Positions 59,407 through 64,000 of a stretch of DNA of 64,000 nt are shown here, piece after piece. The notes under the pieces are model-generated. The model worked only from the letters and a program-made list of their open reading frames with translations. It had not been told where the DNA came from and did not search any database. The stretch lies in the NCBI RefSeq assembly GCF_036039175.1, contig NZ_JAYXKP010000002.1, positions 219,895-283,894 on the forward strand, given 5' to 3'. Numbering within the stretch: position 1 is the first letter of the stretch; the number at the start of each line of letters is the position of its first letter. The stretch comes from Marinilactibacillus sp036039175 (GTDB lineage: Bacteria; Bacillota; Bacilli; Lactobacillales; Carnobacteriaceae_A). The position numbers and the translations under genes were made by a program.

Positions 59407-61275
59407 ATGACCGTAAAATCAAAAAATAAAATCTGGTTATTTGCTATTGTTGGTTGGATTATATTTTATTATAGTTGGCTTATGATTTGGCCAAATGATG
59501 CATCTGTTCGGGGTGTTGGTAGTAATGTCCTATCCTTGATTGGTACTTTTATACCTGTTATTTGGATAGTCGATTCATTTAAATATACACAATTAGAGAA
59601 AAATAAACGGTATTGGCAGTTGCTATTGCTCGCTTCCATCAGTTATTTACTTGCAGAGTTCAGTTGGACTTTGGTAGATACAGTTTTACCAGGAGAACCA
59701 AGTTTCCCAGGTATTTATGATATTTTCTATACCATTTCTGGTATTTGTTATTTTCTTGCTTTTTTTTGGCGTATTATAACTTATGCTAAGAAATCTTTGA
59801 TCTTAAAATTTCTATTTGATATTTTAGTGATCCTATCTGTTTCATTGACATTCAGTTGGTATTATATCCTTGGACCGATAGTCTCTCAAACGTCTGATTC
59901 CATACTCGCTTCCGTCTTAGTAGCCTTATTTTATCTTGTAGGAGATATCGTATTAATTCTTTGTGTATCAATATTTTATTTTGGTGGCGAATATTTTTAT
60001 CAAAAAAAGGCACTTTTCTTCATTGTATTAGCCATTTGTATACAAGTATTTTCAATCGCTATGTACTTTCTTGACAGTGCACAGGCTGCTTATTTATCTG
60101 GAAGCTGGTTTGATCCGCTCTTCATTTTACCTGTTTTACTGATTGGGTATACATCATTACTTGAGGGAGAGTGCGATATGCAAGAAATTCCTGAATTGAC
60201 AGAAACTGAAGGTGTTGCTACATCCATCCCTCGACTGATCTTGCCGTATACATTTGTTGTGATTTTATTTATTTTTATGATCAATCACTCTAGCGGACTA
60301 GATGTTATTAGTATTGGTTCAGGTATTTCCATTGTTCTTGTTATCCTTAGGCAATTTGTCGTAATTTTCGAAAATAGAAATCTAGTTAAACAATATTATG
60401 ATAAAGCTGAAGAGCTCGAAATCAGTGAAGAGCGCTATCGATCGCTATTTGAATACCATCCAGATTCTGTATTTTCACTCGACTTGAAAGGAAAAATCGA
60501 AAGTACGAATCCTGTTGGTGCTTCTCTTTTAGGTAAAGATCAAAGCAATTTGATTGGTACTCCAATCACTGATTATATTGATTCCCAACAACTAAAACAG
60601 GCTCGAGAAAATATTATGAAAATAAACGAAGGTTGGATTAATAGTCATGAATTTCCATTCCAAAATAATCATGGGAAAAAGCTTTGGATTCATATGACCC
60701 ACATCCCTATCTTAGTTAAAAGTAAGCTTGTTGGTAGTTTTGGTGTGGGAAGAGATATCACTGAGCACAAACTAGATCAAGAAAAAATTCATTTCTACGC
60801 GTATCATGATCATCTAACTGGCCTGGCTAATCGAAGATCCTTTGAAAGTAACTTGCAAGAAACCGTAGTTCTTTCAAAGACGAATAAAACACAGTTTGCA
60901 CTATTATTTCTCGATTTGGATAAATTCAAAGAAATCAACGATTATTATGGTCATGCGTTTGGTGATGAGTTATTAATTTCTATTGCTAAAAGAATACAAG
61001 AATTCACAGAAGAAGATGACATTGCGGCAAGACTTGGCGGAGATGAATTTACGGTTCTTATAAAAAATATCTCCGCATACCTTGTTACAGCAAAGATACA
61101 ATCCTTGCGAGAACTATTAAGTGAACCTCATATGATCAATGGACATTCTCTGACCTGTGCTGCTAGTATCGGTTTCGCCTATTATCCAGTTGATGGGTTA
61201 ACCGCAACTGAACTACTCAGTAGAGCGGACAATGCAATGTACCGAGTCAAAAGAAGTGGACAGCACTTTAAATAA
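59407..61275 (+). CDS. Multi-spanning PAS-GGDEF diguanylate cyclase
   Basis: 622 aa. About ten membrane segments cover residues 8-330, a short coiled helix, a PAS domain (~345-455, RYRSLFEYHPDSVFSLDLKG), then GGDEF (~465-622). The active motif GGDEF is intact near residue 544, with DLDKFKEINDYYGHAFGD as metal site and LSRADNAMYRVKRSG at the end, so it should make cyclic di-GMP. The product-inhibition RxxD site just upstream reads EEDD and is absent. No EAL or HD-GYP partner is nearby. The membrane part is not a MASE or 7TMR type I can name. Terminator at 61283-61332. Confidence 0.9.
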   Translation: MTVKSKNKIWLFAIVGWIIFYYSWLMIWPNDASVRGVGSNVLSLIGTFIPVIWIVDSFKYTQLEKNKRYWQLLLLASISYLLAEFSWTLVDTVLPGEPSFPGIYDIFYTISGICYFLAFFWRIITYAKKSLILKFLFDILVILSVSLTFSWYYILGPIVSQTSDSILASVLVALFYLVGDIVLILCVSIFYFGGEYFYQKKALFFIVLAICIQVFSIAMYFLDSAQAAYLSGSWFDPLFILPVLLIGYTSLLEGECDMQEIPELTETEGVATSIPRLILPYTFVVILFIFMINHSSGLDVISIGSGISIVLVILRQFVVIFENRNLVKQYYDKAEELEISEERYRSLFEYHPDSVFSLDLKGKIESTNPVGASLLGKDQSNLIGTPITDYIDSQQLKQARENIMKINEGWINSHEFPFQNNHGKKLWIHMTHIPILVKSKLVGSFGVGRDITEHKLDQEKIHFYAYHDHLTGLANRRSFESNLQETVVLSKTNKTQFALLFLDLDKFKEINDYYGHAFGDELLISIAKRIQEFTEEDDIAARLGGDEFTVLIKNISAYLVTAKIQSLRELLSEPHMINGHSLTCAASIGFAYYPVDGLTATELLSRADNAMYRVKRSGQHFK

Positions 61276-61282
61276 ACCAGTT

Positions 61283-61332
61283 AAAAAGCAGTAAGTTAAA
61301 CCATTTCGGTCGATAACTTACTGCTTTTTTTG
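61283..61332 (+). terminator. Terminator after GGDEF gene
   Basis: Perfect 16-bp arms (61283-61298 and 61314-61329, core GCAGTAAGTTA), followed by T. Confidence 0.9.
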
Positions 61333-61456
61333 ATTTAAAGTGCCTTAGACCATTCTTTAGCGAGCACTTCTACTGAAGCATATCGATTATTTCTATAAAA
61401 AGTACTGCTAGCATATCTATTCATTCCATGGTATTCTACTATAAGCCAATAGAATA

Positions 61457-61494
61457 GACAGTTCGTAACCATCCTGTCGGAAAACAAAACTAGG
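61457..61494 (+). ncRNA. preQ1-I riboswitch aptamer upstream of queT-queF
   Basis: P1 stem GACAG (61457-61461) with CTGTC (61474-61478); loop beginning TTC (so GTTC across the stem/loop junction) with ACC inside; A-rich tail GG-AAAACAAAAC-TAGG (61479-61494). The layout matches class I preQ1 aptamers (5-bp stem, GUUC, pyrimidine-rich loop, tail AAAACUAG able to form the pseudoknot). It lies before the queuosine-precursor transporter and reductase genes, its known targets. The tail's CTAGG can also pair with CCTAG (61531-61535) of the terminator. Confidence 0.85.
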
Positions 61495-61497
61495 GAA

Positions 61498-61518
61498 GCA
61501 ATAGCATAAGACTATTGC
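61498..61518 (+). other. Hairpin between aptamer and terminator
   Basis: GCAATAG (61498-61504) pairs perfectly with CTATTGC (61512-61518). It brings the aptamer tail close to the terminator's 5' arm and probably forms part of the antiterminator fold. Confidence 0.6.
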
Positions 61519-61525
61519 CTATTTT

Positions 61526-61560
61526 AACGTCCTAGCATACTCATGCATTGGACGTTTTTT
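61526..61560 (+). terminator. Riboswitch-controlled intrinsic terminator
   Basis: AACGTCC (61526-61532) pairs with GGACGTT (61550-61556), with an inner GCAT/ATGC and a run of T to 61560. Pairing of CCTAG (61531-61535) with the aptamer tail CTAGG (61490-61494) would disrupt it. Confidence 0.8.
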
Positions 61561-61617
61561 GTTGTCTACTATCTTATTTAAGATACTAGCAACGCAAATT
61601 TATTGGAGGTGATTAAT

Positions 61618-62121
61618 ATGAAAGAGACTACTCGACAGTCATTCAATACCCGTAAACTGACCATTTCAGCACTTGTTATTGCGCTTTATATCGTCGCTAT
61701 GGCTTCTACTGCATCGATATCTTTTGGAGCGTATCAAATTCGAATCGCAACCAGTCTTTACGCTCTTTCTTATTTATTCCCTTTTCTTGTTCTTCCACTT
61801 GGTTTGGCAAACGCATTTTCAAACTTCTTCCTTGGCGGATTAGGATCCATCGATGTGATTGGAGGATTAGTCATTGGAATACTTGTTTCCGGTTCAATCG
61901 TATTCATTAGACGATTCGCTTTACCACGTTGGTTGATTGCTATTCCGATTATCTTTTTAATTGGTTTGGGTATTCCTAGTTACTTGAGCGCGTTGCTTGG
62001 CGTCCCTTACTGGGCACTCGTAACTAATCTCGTGATTGGTCAAATCATTCCAGGTATCATTGGTGTGTTACTCGTTCAAGCGCTTGAAAAACCACTTAAA
62101 GCTAGAAAGGTGATTCTATGA
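61618..62121 (+). CDS. queT: QueT, queuosine-precursor ECF transporter S component
   Basis: 167-aa membrane protein with five to six helices, the QueT family of ECF substrate-binding components for preQ1/preQ0-type deazapurines. Recognised by TRKLTISALVIALYIVAM, the AYQIRIATSLYALSYLFP segment and the GGLGSIDVIGGLVIG region. It needs the shared EcfAA'T module encoded elsewhere. ATG 61618 follows TTGGAGGTG; the TTG at 61603 lies in the ribosome site. Overlaps queF by 4 nt (ATGA), so translation is coupled. Controlled by the preQ1-I riboswitch. Confidence 0.93.
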   Translation: MKETTRQSFNTRKLTISALVIALYIVAMASTASISFGAYQIRIATSLYALSYLFPFLVLPLGLANAFSNFFLGGLGSIDVIGGLVIGILVSGSIVFIRRFALPRWLIAIPIIFLIGLGIPSYLSALLGVPYWALVTNLVIGQIIPGIIGVLLVQALEKPLKARKVIL

Positions 62122-62615
62122 CGGGACGTAATGCAGCAGAACTGACTGGTGTCTCTCACTTAGGCAATCAGGACGTTAAATATAGTATGGACTATGCGCC
62201 AGAAGTACTAGAAAGCTTTGATAATAAGCATCCTAACAATGACTACTTTGTGAAATTTAACTGCCCGGAGTTCACAAGTCTTTGTCCCATCACTGGACAA
62301 CCTGACTTTGCGACAATCTATATCTCTTATGTACCCGGTGAAAAAATGGTTGAAAGTAAGTCTTTAAAACTCTATTTATTTAGTTTCAGAAATCATGGAG
62401 ATTTCCACGAGGACTGTATGAATATCATTATGAAAGATTTGATTAAGCTTATGGATCCAAAGTATATCGAAGTCTGGGGTAAATTCACTCCTCGCGGTGG
62501 TATTTCAATCGATCCATACTGTAACTACGGAAAACCTGGTACGCGCTGGGAAGACATAGCTTGGAACCGTTTGGCGAATCACGATATGTATCCAGAAACG
62601 ATTGATAATCGTTAA
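62118..62615 (+). CDS. queF: QueF, NADPH-dependent 7-cyano-7-deazaguanine reductase
   Basis: Reduces preQ0 (nitrile) to preQ1 (amine) with NADPH, in the cytoplasm, for queuosine in tRNA. Single-domain T-fold enzyme, 165 aa. Catalytic Cys56 in FTSLCPITGQPDF, the QueF motif ESKSLKLYLFSFRNH, substrate-binding Glu/His in HEDC and the end RGGISIDPYCNYGKPG. ATG 62118 overlaps the queT stop. With queT it makes a salvage-plus-reduction pair, so the cell can use preQ0 or preQ1. Terminator at 62633-62679. Confidence 0.95.
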   Translation: MTGRNAAELTGVSHLGNQDVKYSMDYAPEVLESFDNKHPNNDYFVKFNCPEFTSLCPITGQPDFATIYISYVPGEKMVESKSLKLYLFSFRNHGDFHEDCMNIIMKDLIKLMDPKYIEVWGKFTPRGGISIDPYCNYGKPGTRWEDIAWNRLANHDMYPETIDNR

Positions 62616-62632
62616 AATTTAAAATGACCAAG

Positions 62633-62679
62633 AAAGAGCAATAGTAACGAGTTTATACTCAATCACTATTGCTCTTTTT
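62633..62679 (+). terminator. Terminator after queF
   Basis: AAAGAGCAATAGT (62633-62645) pairs with ACTATTGCTCTTT (62665-62677), followed by T. The remaining 62680-62830 shows no gene. Confidence 0.88.
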
Positions 62680-62830
62680 CAAACTTTAAAATAACTAAGA
62701 AAATTGATTGATTCAATAAAACCTACATAAAATCAGCTTCTAAATAAAAGACTAGCATTAATAAGTTATCTTCAAATAGTTCTTTTTGCCTTTAAATTCT
62801 TCTTTATATAGACAATTAAAAACCCAATCA

Positions 62831-63289
62831 TCAATCTACTAGTATATTCATATTTACATTTGACTTGTTGACTACAAAATATACAGACAATGGATTGAAA
62901 ATTATTAATCTATCTTCGTCTTCATAAAAATTAGTTACATCGTCCTTTTTCAATTCTACTATATAGTTTTTAAAGTCTATGTAAATATAGTCATCCATAA
63001 TTTCACAAGTATAACTACCATGGTAAAAGTCTTTATTATATTCAATTTTAGCTTTCAACCTTGGTATAAATTTAGATTTTTTAATGTTTAAAATGTATAA
63101 GCTTATAAAAGCCAAGGAAGATATAAAAGTGAATAAAAAACTTTTCGTTATAATAAATGATACACTTGAGAATATCATAGCGTATATAAATAGAGTATAT
63201 ATAATTTCTCTATTAGTTATTTTATTCTTTAAAATTACACTTTCAGCTACAAATATGTCTGTGTCATCTACCCTGAATGAAAATTTCAT
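62831..63289 (-). CDS. YcxB-like membrane protein 2
   Basis: 152 aa, very AT-rich. N-terminal ~25 residues, two membrane helices (~33-52, ~55-70) then a C-terminal domain (KIEYNKDFYHGSYTCEIMDDYIYIDF, DVTNFYEDEDRLIIF) in the arrangement seen in YcxB-family proteins, though matches are weak. Start ATG overlaps the previous stop (TAATG), so it is coupled to the gene before it. Function unknown. Its composition differs from that of most of the window. Confidence 0.65.
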   Translation of the reverse strand: MKFSFRVDDTDIFVAESVILKNKITNREIIYTLFIYAMIFSSVSFIITKSFLFTFISSLAFISLYILNIKKSKFIPRLKAKIEYNKDFYHGSYTCEIMDDYIYIDFKNYIVELKKDDVTNFYEDEDRLIIFNPLSVYFVVNKSNVNMNILVD

Positions 63290-63819
63290 TATATAGTATC
63301 CCCATTTCTTTTTTGACCTCTGTCCTCTAAAATATCTACAATATACTCTGTTTCCTCAGAAGACAAATTTAAAAATTCCTTTTTGACAATGAAATAAGTT
63401 ACGGAGTTTCCAAAAAGTATATAAAAATTCTTTTTGTCTTGTTTAATATCAGTGATAGATGACCAGTAAACAGAGTATGATACCTTTGGGTAATTCAATT
63501 TAAGCACATCTTTTTGAACTATTACACTTGCTGAAATAATTTCTTTTTTATTCCTGTGAAGCTTTATTGTATTCTTTAACTGTAAATAATAACCAAAAAA
63601 ATACATATATAAATACATCAACAACCAAATTAATAATAAAGAGATTATATACTTAGATTGCCTTAAATCTGGAGCAAACAAATAACATGCCGCAATTAAA
63701 AATGACGCCATAACAAAGCTATTGATTTTTTTTACTCGCTTTTTTTCATTAATAAATTTACTAGCTAATCTTTCTGATAGATACATATCTTCGAAACTTA
63801 AATGATACTTTCCTTGCAT
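63289..63819 (-). CDS. YcxB-like membrane protein 1
   Basis: 176 aa, AT-rich. A cytoplasmic N-terminus (FEDMYLSERLASKFINEKKR), two membrane helices (~32-50, ~57-77), then a C-terminal domain with the YcxB-like order (VLKLNYPKVSYSVYWSSITDIKQDKKNFYILFGNSVTYFIVKKEFL). Pairs with the following gene, same plan, likely an old duplication. ATG 63819 follows AAGGAG. Function unknown; possibly newly acquired as judged from base composition. Confidence 0.7.
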   Translation of the reverse strand: MQGKYHLSFEDMYLSERLASKFINEKKRVKKINSFVMASFLIAACYLFAPDLRQSKYIISLLLIWLLMYLYMYFFGYYLQLKNTIKLHRNKKEIISASVIVQKDVLKLNYPKVSYSVYWSSITDIKQDKKNFYILFGNSVTYFIVKKEFLNLSSEETEYIVDILEDRGQKRNGDTI

Positions 63820-64000
63820 ATTAAAACTCTCCTTAAAAAAACCTTAGTATACTTTTATCAATCATTTATATAACTACCCTTTAGAAGTCGGGTTTAAAAT
63901 AGATAATCTATCTAAATTAACTTAATTAGAATTTTTCAATTTATTTCTAGTAGTTGATAAAGTCCATATAATTGTGTAAAAAGAAAGGCCATATGATCGC
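63820..64000. other. Gene-free right edge
   Basis: No ORF or hairpin seen in 180 AT-rich bases. An ATG at 63993 with AAAGG before it could start a plus-strand gene outside the window, but seven bases are not enough to say. Confidence 0.3.

Noticed and set aside
61441..61560. T-box or preQ1-II element upstream of queT
   Set aside because: No T-box sequence (GGTGG-type) and the fold has the short stem, GTTC and A-rich tail of preQ1-I rather than the longer preQ1-II layout.
1..64000. Mobile elements, CRISPR arrays, tRNA or rRNA genes
   Set aside because: No transposase or integrase motifs, no regular direct repeats with unique spacers, no cloverleaf-type sequence was noticed in reading both strands.

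Overview
The window reads as chromosomal DNA from a motile, low-GC Gram-positive of the Lactobacillales, most like the Carnobacteriaceae (Marinilactibacillus/Alkalibacterium-type). Reasons: strong AGGAGG ribosome sites with many TTG/GTG starts, a mannose-family PTS under sigma-54 and a LevR/ManR activator, H2O-forming NADH oxidase, a staphyloxanthin-type C30 carotenoid cluster, and chemoreceptors with sigma-D-like promoters. The genus is an inference. No rRNA, tRNA, CRISPR array, insertion sequence, phage or plasmid gene was seen; most gene blocks end in clear intrinsic terminators.

Layout. 1-6.6 kb: two GNAT acetyltransferases (the first cut by the window edge), an M3 oligoendopeptidase, a MurP/sucrose-type PTS EIIBC, and rpoN. 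6.6-13.4 kb: the sigma-54 block, i.e. manXYZ, an extra EIIB, a textbook -24/-12 promoter and the manR/levR activator flanked by a shared 19-bp repeat. 13.4-21.2 kb: a structured gene-free segment, photolyase, glutathione peroxidase, a VOC dioxygenase-like protein and crtM-crtP-crtQ-crtO (crtN is missing and the crtM start is abnormal). 21.7-27.9 kb: three tandem paralogous chemoreceptors. 28-36 kb: transporter and redox genes, including two recently duplicated FMN reductases whose promoter/operator block was duplicated with them, next to a TetR gene, then nox. 36-42.2 kb: a PadR-controlled membrane operon, three PH-domain (YdbS/YdbT) genes and small XRE regulators paired with membrane proteins. 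42.2-47.2 kb: PgeF/YfiH, YdcF, GltS, a small membrane protein, a sugar O-acetyltransferase.

47.4-51.0 kb holds the most unusual feature: five small paralogous proteins (a conserved ~70-residue N-terminal domain starting MS-[IV]-[TK]-[IV], then membrane segments), interrupted by a metallophosphoesterase, a small membrane protein and a frameshifted small membrane ORF. I recognise no named function for this array.

51-61.3 kb: a lipoprotein, a Cache-type chemoreceptor, a cytoplasmic metallophosphoesterase, a heterodimeric ABC exporter plus MarR regulator with an operator over a near-consensus promoter, and a PAS-GGDEF protein. 61.4-62.7 kb: queT-queF behind a preQ1-I riboswitch in which terminator and antiterminator can be traced. 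62.8 kb to the end: two AT-rich YcxB-like membrane proteins and a gene-free edge.

Several start codons were moved inward from the longest open frame because a ribosome site sits just upstream of an internal ATG, TTG or GTG; each case is stated. All functional names rest on motif and family recognition by eye, without database searches.
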